Assembly: GCA_945613785.1 (NCBI GenBank)
Contig: CALZAJ010000045.1
Location: 1-10,051, forward strand
Length of the DNA: 10,051 nt
Reading direction: 5' to 3'
Origin: an uncultured Verrucomicrobiota bacterium
GTDB taxonomy: Bacteria; Verrucomicrobiota; Kiritimatiellia; RFP12; UBA1067
Under the pieces are notes generated by a model, which saw nothing but the letters and a program-made list of their open reading frames with translations, made no database searches and was not told the DNA's origin. Below are positions 1 through 6,049 of the stretch, piece after piece (the stretch's first letter is position 1; the number at the start of each line of letters is the position of its first letter). A program made the translations under genes and the position numbers.

Positions 1-247
1 CGGACAGCGGAACAACGACAGGCTGGTGGGCACGGTCCGTGAAGTCATGGTCGAAGGCCCTTCGAAGCGCAACAAGGACCGCTGGTCCGGCCGCGATTCG
101 GGCAATCGGATCGTGGTTTGGGACATCAACCCGAACCGCGCTGACGAAGAATGTAGAATGAAGAATGAAGAACTGCGGATCGGAACGCTGGTGAAGGTCC
201 GCATCACCGAAGCCCACCCGCAGATCCTCCTCGGCACACTCATTTGA
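1..247 (+). CDS. miaB: MiaB, 3' end only (tRNA ms2i6A methylthiotransferase, TRAM domain)
   Basis: This is the last ~81 codons of a gene that enters from the left; the first complete codon starts at base 2 and the stop is TGA 245-247. The visible protein matches the C-terminal TRAM RNA-binding domain of MiaB: a hallmark VEGPSKRN stretch, then SGRDSGNRIV, then the closing KVRITEAHPQILLGTLI strand pair. MiaB is a cytoplasmic radical-SAM Fe-S enzyme that adds a methylthio group to i6A37 of tRNAs reading UNN codons. The radical-SAM and cluster-binding domains lie outside the window and cannot be checked. The related RimO and MtaB also end in TRAM, but VEGPSKRN is the MiaB form. Oddity: between NRIVVWD and IGTLVKVRI there are extra charged residues (EECRMKNEELR) encoded by a 7-bp tandem repeat. 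dapB follows after 34 bases. Confidence 0.88.
   Translation, partial: GQRNNDRLVGTVREVMVEGPSKRNKDRWSGRDSGNRIVVWDINPNRADEECRMKNEELRIGTLVKVRITEAHPQILLGTLI
149..172 (+). repeat. Heptanucleotide tandem repeat inside miaB
   Basis: Units are GAATGTA (149-155), GAATGAA (156-162), GAATGAA (163-169) and a partial GAA (170-172), about 3.4 copies with period 7. Three units add 21 bases, so the miaB frame is kept. The tract encodes most of a short charged insertion in the TRAM domain. The A-rich composition contrasts with the GC-rich flanks. It resembles the short heptameric repeats scattered through some bacterial genomes; whether it belongs to a dispersed family here cannot be told from one window. Confidence 0.75.
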
Positions 248-262
248 CCGTCAAACAATCTC

Positions 263-280
263 AACTCAAAGAACTCAAAC
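263..280 (+). repeat. Two 9-bp tandem units in the dapB leader
   Basis: AACTCAAAG (263-271) is followed directly by AACTCAAAC (272-280), and TCAAACAAT occurs at both 251-259 and 275-283, the second copy running into the dapB ATG. The 34-base gap is A/C-rich with no convincing Shine-Dalgarno sequence, so dapB may depend on an unstructured A-rich leader or on coupling to miaB. The units are short and could be chance. Confidence 0.4.
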
Positions 281-281
281 A

Positions 282-1013
282 ATGAAAATCGCAATTGTCG
301 GCGCGGCCGGCCGTATGGGCCAGAAACTGTGTGAACTCGCGAAGGGAACCGAACTCGAGGTCGTCTCGAAGGTCGATGTCGCGGAAGGGTATGACAAGAC
401 CTGGGCGGCCGGGGTCGAGGGAGTTATCGACTTCTCCTACCACACGGGCGTGCCGGCGTCGATTGCCAAGGCGGCGAGCGAAGGCATTCCGTACGTGATT
501 GGCACGACGGGCATTACCGCCGAGGAGCAGAAGTCGGTCGATGCGGCGGCCAAGGTGATCCCGGTCGTCCAGAGCGGCAACTATTCGCTGGGCGTCAACC
601 TGCTGATGGAACTCGTCAAGAAGGCCGCAACGATTCTCGGCCCCGAATATGACGTCGAAGTGACTGAGATGCACCACAAGCACAAGAAGGACGCTCCGTC
701 CGGTACGGCGCTGATGCTGGCGAAGGCCGCGGCGGCTGGCCGTGGGGTTAACCTTGAGGAAAAGGCGGTTTACGGACGAAAAGGCGACATTGGTGAGCGT
801 CCGGTGGGCGAGATTGCCATTCATGCGCTGCGTGGCGGGTCGGTTGTGGGCGACCATACGGTGATGTTCGCCGGCGACCTCGAACGGGTCGAGATCACGC
901 ACAAGGCCCAGGACCGTACGGCTTTTGCCGCGGGAGCCCTCAAGGCGCTGTCGTGGGCCAAGGGAAAGACGGCGGGAATCTACACGATGCGGGATGTGTT
1001 GGGATTTTCATAA
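282..1013 (+). CDS. dapB: DapB, 4-hydroxy-tetrahydrodipicolinate reductase
   Basis: This 243-aa cytoplasmic enzyme reduces the DapA product to tetrahydrodipicolinate with NAD(P)H, on the route to diaminopimelate (peptidoglycan) and lysine. The N-terminal Rossmann fold opens with the dinucleotide loop GAAGRMG (residues 7-13), and GTTG follows at 74-77. The family signature HHKHKKDAPSGTA spans 131-143: H131/H132 correspond to the E. coli catalytic His pair, K135 to the catalytic Lys, and SGT binds substrate. The C-terminal stretch with GDHTVMFAGDLERVEITHKAQDR is also typical. It is about 30 residues shorter than the E. coli protein, mostly in the first domain, as in other compact DapBs. The start at 282 puts the Rossmann strand MKIAIVGAAG at the N-terminus as expected, though no clear SD precedes it. 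No dapA is adjacent; miaB lies upstream. Confidence 0.96.
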   Translation: MKIAIVGAAGRMGQKLCELAKGTELEVVSKVDVAEGYDKTWAAGVEGVIDFSYHTGVPASIAKAASEGIPYVIGTTGITAEEQKSVDAAAKVIPVVQSGNYSLGVNLLMELVKKAATILGPEYDVEVTEMHHKHKKDAPSGTALMLAKAAAAGRGVNLEEKAVYGRKGDIGERPVGEIAIHALRGGSVVGDHTVMFAGDLERVEITHKAQDRTAFAAGALKALSWAKGKTAGIYTMRDVLGFS

Positions 1014-1027
1014 TCTCCCCATTTTTT
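1001..1027 (+). terminator. Possible weak intrinsic terminator after dapB
   Basis: GGGATT (1001-1006) can pair imperfectly with AATCTCCC (1012-1019, two bases bulged), and a run of six T follows at 1022-1027. The stem is short and imperfect and overlaps the dapB stop codon, so this is only a candidate. Its position just before the fabH promoter is where a terminator would be expected. Confidence 0.25.
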
Positions 1028-1048
1028 GCCCATATTCCCCGCCAGTTT

Positions 1049-1057
1049 TGATATACT
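1049..1057 (+). promoter_or_regulatory. Extended -10 promoter upstream of fabH
   Basis: TGATATACT gives a TGn extension (1049-1051) plus a near-consensus -10 TATACT (1052-1057). No good -35 sits at 17 bp; TTGCCC at 1026-1031 is 20 bp away, which fits an extended -10 promoter that needs little -35 contact. Transcription would start near 1063-1065, leaving a leader of about 24 nt that carries the fabH SD GAGGAA (1078-1083). The 74-base gap is strikingly AT-rich against the surrounding genes. I see no clear operator palindrome. Confidence 0.55.
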
Positions 1058-1087
1058 ATAGCCCAATATTTTCTGACGAGGAAACTA

Positions 1088-2110
1088 ATGGGCATACGAG
1101 TTATAGGAACTGGTAGCTATCTGCCGCCGAAGGTCGTCACCAATGACGACATCGCTCGTTCGTTGGATACGACCGACGAATGGATTTTCTCGCATACCGG
1201 CATTCACTCGCGCCATGTCGCGGGTGAAGGAGAGTCGTCGGCGACGATGGGTGCGAAAGCGGCTCAGGCGGCGATGGACGCGGCGGGGGTGAAACCGGAG
1301 GAAATCGGCCTCATCGTGGTCGCGACCTCCACTCCTGATTACAATCCGTTTCCCTCCACGGCCTGCCTGGTGCAGGATCTGCTGGGCTGCGTCAATGCGG
1401 GCGCGTTCGACCTGCAGGCGGCCTGTGCCGGCTTTGTCTACGCCTTGGAGCAGGCGCGCGGGTTCGTCAACTTCTATCCGGACAAGAAGGCGATCGTCAT
1501 CGGCACCGAGTCGTTGACGCGCGTCATGGATTGGACCGACCGCTCGAGCTGCATCCTCTTTGGCGACGGTGCGGGTGCGGTGGTGTTGGCCAACGATGAG
1601 CCGGCGGGTGCGGCATCGCTCAAGACGACGGCCCGTACGATTCTCGGAGCCGACGGAAAGGGCGCTCACTTCATCGCTCGTTCGGGCGGTTGCAAGGATG
1701 CGTTGCCGTTTGATCCGGTGACGGGTGTGCCGATGAAGGGCGAGCCTGTCCTTCCCGCGATGTCGCTCCAGGGGCATGACGTCTTTGCGTTTGCGGTGCG
1801 CTCGCTGGCGAAGGTCGCGACCGATCTTTGCGAGCAAAAGGGGCTGGAGACGGAGGCGCTCGACCGGGTCTTCGCGCATCAGGCCAACGCGCGCATCATT
1901 GAGGCGACGGCCCGTCGCATGAAGCTTCCGCTGGAGAAGTTCTGGCTGAATCTGGAGACGACGGCCAACACGAGTGCGGCTTCAATTCCGATTTCGCTTG
2001 ACCAGGCGGTTCGCTCGGGCAAGCTGACGGACGGGATGAAGATCGTGATGATTGGCTTCGGCGCCGGTCTCACGTATGGCGGTACGTATTGCACGTGGCC
2101 GAATCTGTAG
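1088..2110 (+). CDS. fabH: FabH, beta-ketoacyl-ACP synthase III
   Basis: This 340-aa thiolase-fold enzyme condenses an acyl-CoA primer (usually acetyl-CoA) with malonyl-ACP, the first step of type II fatty-acid synthesis. The triad is complete: nucleophile C113 in DLQAACAGF, H264 in FAHQAN and N294 in ANTSAAS. Also present are the N-terminal GTGSYLPPKVVTN, the CoA-adenine-stacking W32 and R152 (TDRSSCILFGDGAGA), R269 after HQAN, and the C-terminal FGAGLTYGG. It is slightly longer than E. coli FabH (317 aa), with extra residues around 190-228. Oddity: the usual TRTGIRER segment reads SHTGIHSR, so the E. coli-equivalent Arg36, near the CoA phosphates, is His. ATG 1088 is preceded by GAGGAA at a good distance. 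It is the first gene of the cluster after the 1049 promoter; fabF follows after 50 bases. The neighbouring fabF and fabZ support a fatty-acid role over a secondary-metabolite KAS III. Confidence 0.95.
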   Translation: MGIRVIGTGSYLPPKVVTNDDIARSLDTTDEWIFSHTGIHSRHVAGEGESSATMGAKAAQAAMDAAGVKPEEIGLIVVATSTPDYNPFPSTACLVQDLLGCVNAGAFDLQAACAGFVYALEQARGFVNFYPDKKAIVIGTESLTRVMDWTDRSSCILFGDGAGAVVLANDEPAGAASLKTTARTILGADGKGAHFIARSGGCKDALPFDPVTGVPMKGEPVLPAMSLQGHDVFAFAVRSLAKVATDLCEQKGLETEALDRVFAHQANARIIEATARRMKLPLEKFWLNLETTANTSAASIPISLDQAVRSGKLTDGMKIVMIGFGAGLTYGGTYCTWPNL

Positions 2111-2114
2111 TCTT

Positions 2115-2142
2115 TTGGGGTGAAGAAAACACGTTTTATAAT
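2115..2142 (+). promoter_or_regulatory. Possible internal promoter for fabF
   Basis: A perfect -10 hexamer TATAAT (2137-2142) lies in the 50-base fabH-fabF gap, with a weak -35 TTGGGG (2115-2120) at 16-bp spacing. The predicted start near 2149 would leave a leader of only about 12 nt, with the SD almost at the 5' end. It could give fabF and downstream genes extra transcription independent of fabH. The AT-rich context makes a chance TATAAT possible. Confidence 0.4.
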
Positions 2143-2145
2143 AAG

Positions 2146-2156
2146 GAAAGAGGAAG
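2146..2156 (+). promoter_or_regulatory. Ribosome binding site fixing the fabF start
   Basis: The purine run GAAAGAGGAAG contains AGAGGAAG (2149-2156), ending four bases before ATG 2161. The reading frame is open back into fabH (a TTG at 2089), but this SD and the canonical KAS N-terminus MKKVMITGIG make 2161 the start. Confidence 0.8.
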
Positions 2157-2160
2157 CAAA

Positions 2161-3438
2161 ATGAAAAAAGTAATGATCACAGGCATTGGAATGCTGACCG
2201 CCGTTGGCAACGGCAAGGCTGCCACCTGGGAGTCGGTCAAGGCGGGCAAGCCCGGCATTGGCCGCATCACTAAGTTCGATCCCTCCCGCTGCACCTGCCA
2301 GGTCGCCGCGGAGTTGAAGAACTTCGACGAGTACGCGATTGGCGGAGGCCTTCTCGATAAGAAGGAAGCCCGCAAGATGGCTGATTTCTCGAAGTACGCC
2401 GTGGCGGCTGCTGTCGAGGCGTGGAAGGATGCCGGTTTTGCCCGCAAGGGTGTTGAAGGCGATACGGGCTTCCAGCCCGATATGGACCGCGTCGGCACGA
2501 TGCTCGGTAACGGCATCGGCGGCCTCGAGGTCACGGGTGATGCGTTCAAGACGCTCTTCGATCGCGGTCCTGACCGTCTTTCTCCGCTCGCCATTCCCGA
2601 ACTCATCGCCAACGAGGGCGCGGGCAACATCGCCATTGCGCTGGGCGCGAAGGGTCCGGCTCAGGTCGTCGTGACGGCTTGCGCTTCCTCGACGGACGCT
2701 CTGGGCTTTGCGATGGACATGATCCGCGCGGGTCGTGCGGACGTGATGATCGCCGGCGGTGCGGAAGGCACGATCATGGAGTTCTGCGTCGGCGGCTTCA
2801 TGAAGGAGAAGGCGCTTGCGACGAAGTTCAACGACACGCCGGAGAAGGCCTGCCGTCCGTTCAACGTCGACCGTGACGGCTTCGTCATGGGCGAAGGCGC
2901 GGCCATCCTCATCCTCGAGAGCGAGGAGCATGCCAAGGCGCGCGGTGCGCAGGTTTACGCCGAGCTCGCGGGTTATGGCTCCACGTGCGACGCCTACCAC
3001 ATCACGGCTCCTGATCCGTCCGCTGACGGTGCGGTGAAGGCGATTGAGATTGCGCTCGCGAACGCCGAGGTCACGGATAAGACGACGGTCGATTACATCA
3101 ACGCGCACGGCACGTCCACGCACCTCAACGATGCGATGGAGACGACGGCCTTCAAGCGCGTGTTCGGTGAAGAGCAGGCGAAGAAGATCAACATCTCCTC
3201 CACGAAGCCGTTCCACGGTCACTGCCTCGGCGCGACCGGCGCCATCGAAGCGGCGCTCACGGCTCTCGCGATCAAGGAGGGTTACTGCCCAGCGACGATC
3301 AACTACGAGAATCCGGATCCGGAGCTCGACCTCAACTACACGCCGAACGTCGGTGTCAACCGCGAGATCCGCGTGGCGATGAGCTCGTCCCTCGGTTTCG
3401 GCGGTCACAACGGTATCCTCGTTTTCAAGAAGGCGTAA
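2161..3438 (+). CDS. fabF: FabF, beta-ketoacyl-ACP synthase II
   Basis: This 425-aa condensing enzyme extends acyl-ACP chains with malonyl-ACP. It begins MKKVMITGIGMLTAVG, the normal KAS I/II start. The Cys-His-His set is complete: C174 in VTACASSTDA, H316 in NAHGTST and H354 in STKPFHGHCLGATGA, with K349 in the SSTK motif. The C-terminal gatekeeper loop reads LGFGGHNG, where many FabFs have GFGGTN; the His form also occurs in other KAS II enzymes such as mycobacterial KasA. Length is close to the family norm (~410-415), with small extra loops near 55-65 and 96-108. The stop is 4 bases from the fabZ start, so the two are probably co-translated. acpP and fabG, often next to fabF, are absent. 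A specialised KAS is possible, but nothing in the motifs demands it. Confidence 0.95.
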   Translation: MKKVMITGIGMLTAVGNGKAATWESVKAGKPGIGRITKFDPSRCTCQVAAELKNFDEYAIGGGLLDKKEARKMADFSKYAVAAAVEAWKDAGFARKGVEGDTGFQPDMDRVGTMLGNGIGGLEVTGDAFKTLFDRGPDRLSPLAIPELIANEGAGNIAIALGAKGPAQVVVTACASSTDALGFAMDMIRAGRADVMIAGGAEGTIMEFCVGGFMKEKALATKFNDTPEKACRPFNVDRDGFVMGEGAAILILESEEHAKARGAQVYAELAGYGSTCDAYHITAPDPSADGAVKAIEIALANAEVTDKTTVDYINAHGTSTHLNDAMETTAFKRVFGEEQAKKINISSTKPFHGHCLGATGAIEAALTALAIKEGYCPATINYENPDPELDLNYTPNVGVNREIRVAMSSSLGFGGHNGILVFKKA

Positions 3439-3442
3439 TCCC

Positions 3443-3898
3443 ATGGAAATTCCGCAGTTTAAGAACACGTACAACAAGCCTGGCATCGAGTTGCTCCCGC
3501 ACCGTGCTCCGTTCCTTTTCGTCGATACGCTCATTGCGGCTGACGAGACGGGTGCGGTCGGCGAATACACCTACACGAACGAGAAGAACGACTTCTTCAA
3601 GGGTCACTTCCCCGGCAATCCGATTTGCCCAGGCGTGATTCAGATCGAGACGATGGCCCAGGTCGCTGGTGCCGGTCTCGTCGCGTGCGGATTCCTCGGC
3701 GATAACGCGAGCTTCCTGTTCGCGAAGGTCGAGGAGGCCAAGTTCAAGAAGCCGATTCGTCCCGGTGACAAGATCACGGTCATCACCAAGACGGTCAAGC
3801 TCAAAAAGATCATCGGCGTGTTCGAGGCGAAGGGTTATGTCAATGGCGAGCTCGCCGTTGAGGGCACCCTGACGTGCATGCTCGGCGGCGCCAAGTAA
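3443..3898 (+). CDS. fabZ: FabZ-type 3-hydroxyacyl-ACP dehydratase
   Basis: This 151-aa hot-dog-fold protein dehydrates 3-hydroxyacyl-ACP to trans-2-enoyl-ACP. The signature motifs are LPHRAPFLFVD (residues 18-28) and GHFPGNPICPGVIQIETMAQ (54-73). The catalytic pair is H55 and E69, separated by 14 residues as in FabZ. The C-terminal half keeps the family pattern, with a K-V-E-E-A-K-F-K-K-P-I-R-P-G-D strand-turn followed by VNGELAVEGTL. FabA is less likely because of length and the Glu (FabA has Asp). The start lies 4 bases after the fabF stop, and the SD AAGAAGG (3427-3433) is inside the end of fabF, so expression is coupled to fabF. A 21-base gap with its own SD separates it from the HisD gene. 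No lpxA/lpxC lies next to it, unlike the common lpxD-fabZ-lpxA arrangement. Confidence 0.94.
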   Translation: MEIPQFKNTYNKPGIELLPHRAPFLFVDTLIAADETGAVGEYTYTNEKNDFFKGHFPGNPICPGVIQIETMAQVAGAGLVACGFLGDNASFLFAKVEEAKFKKPIRPGDKITVITKTVKLKKIIGVFEAKGYVNGELAVEGTLTCMLGGAK

Positions 3899-3919
3899 GA
3901 GAGAGCTGACAGGAAGACG

Positions 3920-5197
3920 ATGATCAGGATCGTACAGGCAGGTGACAAGCGCATTGAGAAGTTCAATGCGCGTCCGGCGTTCCCCGAAGAGGCCGAGAAG
4001 GCCGCGGCGGAGGTGCTGGCCGCGATTCGCAAGGACGGCGACAAGGCCGTCCGTGCGTCTGTCGCGAAGTTCGAGGGATTCAAAGGCAAGGGCCTCAAGG
4101 TCGAGGTCGAGTTGAAGGCGCTCGAGAAGTCGATTGACCCGAAGCTCGTCAGGGCCGTGAAGGACGCGCATCGTCGTGTCGAGCGGTTCTCCAAGGCATC
4201 CCTCCGTCAGGCCTGGACGATGAAGACGCCGAAGGGCGGCAGCGCTGGTGAATTCTATTCGCCGATGGACCGCGTGGGCGTCTATATTCCCGGCGGTACG
4301 GCTCCTCTGGCGTCGACATCGATCATGACGGTGACGCTGGCGAAGGCGGCCGGCGTGAAGGAGATTGTCGCGTGCACGCCGGCGGGCAAGACCGGCGAGG
4401 TCAATCCTGTCCTGCTCTATGCGCTCAAGCTTGCCGGTGCGACCGAGATCTATCGCGTCGGCGGCATTCAGGCGATCGGCATGATGGCGTTCGGCACCAA
4501 GACGTGCCGGAAGGTCCAGAAGATCGCCGGCCCGGGCAATGCGTTCGTGACGGCCGCCAAGCGTCAGGTCTACGGCTACGTGGCCATCGACCAGGTGGCG
4601 GGTCCGAGCGAGATCGCGGTGCTGACTGACGGTTCGGTCGACGTGCGTTGGATTGCGGCCGACCTGCTTTCGCAGGCGGAGCATGGCAGCGGCTGGGAGA
4701 AGTCGCTGTGCGTCTGTACGTCGCAGAAGCAGGCCGAGGCGATTCGCGCGGAAGTGCTGGCTCAGACCGAGACGTTGTCCCGCAAGGCGCTCGTCCAGCG
4801 GGTGATCGACCGCGACGGCATCCTCATCGTGGTTGCCAAGAACGTCGCCGAGGGCCTTGAAATCGTCAATCGTTTCGCGCCCGAGCATTTCGAGATCATG
4901 ACGAAGGATGCGCTCAAGGTGATGAAGGGCGTGCGCAGTGCGGGCGCCGTGTTCGCCGGTGCGTGGACGCCGGAGTCCGCCGGCGACTTCGTGGCGGGTC
5001 CGAGTCATGTGCTTCCGACGGGTGGTGCGGCCAACATGTTCAACGGCCTCACGCCTGACGACTTCCGTCGTCGCCACAGTTTCGTCGCCTTCACGCAGGC
5101 CGATCTCAAGGACACGAAGGCCACGATCGAGGCGTTTGCCGCGGTCGAGGGCTTGGATGGCCATGGCCGGGCGGCGACGATTCGCTTTTCGAACTGA
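3920..5197 (+). CDS. hisD: HisD-family dehydrogenase (histidinol dehydrogenase)
   Basis: This 425-aa protein matches histidinol dehydrogenase over its whole length; that enzyme oxidises L-histidinol to L-histidine in two NAD+ steps. Core motifs are RVGVYIPGGTAPLAS (118-132), YRVGGIQAIG (178-187), KIAGPGNAFVTAAKRQVYG (201-219), AGPSE (227-231) and DLLSQAEHG (248-256). Zn ligands equivalent to E. coli Q259/H262/D360/H419 are Q252, H255, D356 and H415. The catalytic Glu-His pair is E322-H323 in APEH. ATG 3920 follows AGGAAG (3911-3916). Oddities: AEHG replaces the common AEHD, and the gene sits between fabZ and an acyltransferase with no other his gene. HisD paralogues with other substrates exist (for example HpsN, acting on a sulfonated propanediol), so the family is certain but histidinol as substrate is likely rather than proven. 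Confidence 0.88.
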   Translation: MIRIVQAGDKRIEKFNARPAFPEEAEKAAAEVLAAIRKDGDKAVRASVAKFEGFKGKGLKVEVELKALEKSIDPKLVRAVKDAHRRVERFSKASLRQAWTMKTPKGGSAGEFYSPMDRVGVYIPGGTAPLASTSIMTVTLAKAAGVKEIVACTPAGKTGEVNPVLLYALKLAGATEIYRVGGIQAIGMMAFGTKTCRKVQKIAGPGNAFVTAAKRQVYGYVAIDQVAGPSEIAVLTDGSVDVRWIAADLLSQAEHGSGWEKSLCVCTSQKQAEAIRAEVLAQTETLSRKALVQRVIDRDGILIVVAKNVAEGLEIVNRFAPEHFEIMTKDALKVMKGVRSAGAVFAGAWTPESAGDFVAGPSHVLPTGGAANMFNGLTPDDFRRRHSFVAFTQADLKDTKATIEAFAAVEGLDGHGRAATIRFSN

Positions 5198-5224
5198 CTG
5201 TTAGCAGTAAAGTGAACAATTGAG

Positions 5225-6049
5225 GTGAAGCTCAGTTTCGTCCAACGACACGCTTATAATTGGGGAGCTGGCCTTGCCTCTCTCCTGTGGCCGTTTTTCA
5301 TGAAACGGCGGCGCGTCGCGGTTGAGAACATCCTCAAGGGCAAGGTGACGGACGACCTCAAGGAGGCCAGGCGAATCGCCAAGGCGAGTTGGTGTCACCT
5401 GGCGGGGCACATTGCCGAAGCGCTGTGCGTGCCGAATGTCATCACCGCCGAGAACTGGCGCGAGCACCTGGACGTCGAGGGTGCGAGTCCCGTGGCGGTC
5501 AAGCTCCTGTTGGATACGCCGGACGTGCCGATCATCATCGCCAGCGCCCATCACGGCGTCTGGGAGGCGTCGACGAATCTTCTTTCCTTTGCGCGTCCGA
5601 TGATCGCCATCGCACGCGTCATGAATTCCAAGCTTGTCGCGAACTGGATGAAGAAGCATCATTTCCGCGGCAAGATCACTGTCATCGACAAGAACCACGG
5701 TTTCACGCCGAACGTGATGCGCCAGTGGATCGATACCAAGGCCGCGATGACGATTCTGATCGACCAGCACACGAAGAAGGGGGCCAAGCTCAAGTTCTTC
5801 GGTCGCACGGCCTATTGCTTTACCAGCGCGACGCGTTTGGCGATGCGCTATCAGGTGCCGGTCATCGTCGGCACGTTCGTCCGTATCGCGCCCTACCGCT
5901 ACAAGCTGGTGGGCGGAGACCCCGTGTCCTTTGCGAAGGATGCGGACAGGAACGAGGCTACCCAGCTGCTCAACGACCGTCTCGAGGCCGCCATTCGGGA
6001 GTACCCGGAGCAGTACCTCTGGTTCCACCGGAGGTGGCGTCATGACTAA
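5225..6049 (+). CDS. LpxL/HtrB-family lipid acyltransferase
   Basis: This 274-aa protein belongs to the lipid A biosynthesis acyltransferase family, membrane-associated enzymes that move an acyl chain from acyl-ACP (sometimes acyl-CoA) to a lipid acceptor on the cytoplasmic face. The HX4E catalytic motif is H109-E114 in SAHHGVWEAS. DQ at 180-181 and the following KFFG (190-193) match the family's second block, and the C-terminal YPEQYLWFHRRWR (260-272) is diagnostic. The N-terminus is short: only ~26 residues (a weakly hydrophobic WGAGLASLLWPFF segment) precede KRRRVAVENIL, where typical members have a clear membrane anchor. The GTG start is weakly supported: there is no good SD, GAGGTG overlaps the start codon itself, and a TGA at 5213-5215 blocks upstream extension. 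The neighbouring FAS genes would supply acyl-ACP. The acceptor could be lipid A, a glycolipid or an aminolipid; sequence alone does not decide. Confidence 0.88.
   Translation: MKLSFVQRHAYNWGAGLASLLWPFFMKRRRVAVENILKGKVTDDLKEARRIAKASWCHLAGHIAEALCVPNVITAENWREHLDVEGASPVAVKLLLDTPDVPIIIASAHHGVWEASTNLLSFARPMIAIARVMNSKLVANWMKKHHFRGKITVIDKNHGFTPNVMRQWIDTKAAMTILIDQHTKKGAKLKFFGRTAYCFTSATRLAMRYQVPVIVGTFVRIAPYRYKLVGGDPVSFAKDADRNEATQLLNDRLEAAIREYPEQYLWFHRRWRHD
6030..6034 (+). promoter_or_regulatory. Strong SD fixing the TRIC-family start
   Basis: GGAGG (part of GGAGGTGG, 6030-6037) lies 7 bases before ATG 6042, inside the last codons of the acyltransferase gene. It selects this ATG over upstream in-frame starts (the frame is open to 5931) and indicates translational coupling. 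Confidence 0.8.

Noticed and set aside
1065..1070. AATATT palindrome after the fabH -10, considered as an operator for a fatty-acid regulator
   Set aside because: It is six bases only, in an AT-rich stretch, with no extended dyad.
2339..2674. Ser/Arg-rich and Gly/Arg-rich plus-strand frames inside fabF, hisD, the acyltransferase and the synthetase (for example 3044-3382, 5389-6045, 8083-8490)
   Set aside because: They are out-of-frame readings of well-identified genes, with compositions typical of shifted GC-rich codons. Only the tail of the 8083 frame, from 8491, is a real gene.
1879..3570. Very long minus-strand open frame opposite fabF, and similar frames at 261-902, 1085-1879, 3425-5164, 5201-6082 and 6725-8470
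   Set aside because: Their products are Arg/His/Asp/Leu-rich and low in family-like motifs, and they lie exactly opposite strongly recognisable genes. They arise because GC-rich codon bias on the + strand removes stop codons on the other strand.
5197..5208. ACTG-TTAG-CAGT hairpin after hisD, considered as a terminator
   Set aside because: It has only four base pairs and no T run, and the downstream gene is close and without its own promoter, so read-through is more likely.
5255..5260. TATAAT within the acyltransferase coding region, considered as a promoter for a shorter product starting at ATG 5300
   Set aside because: No -35 sits at a workable distance, the hexamer is simply codons for Tyr-Asn, and ATG 5300 has no SD.
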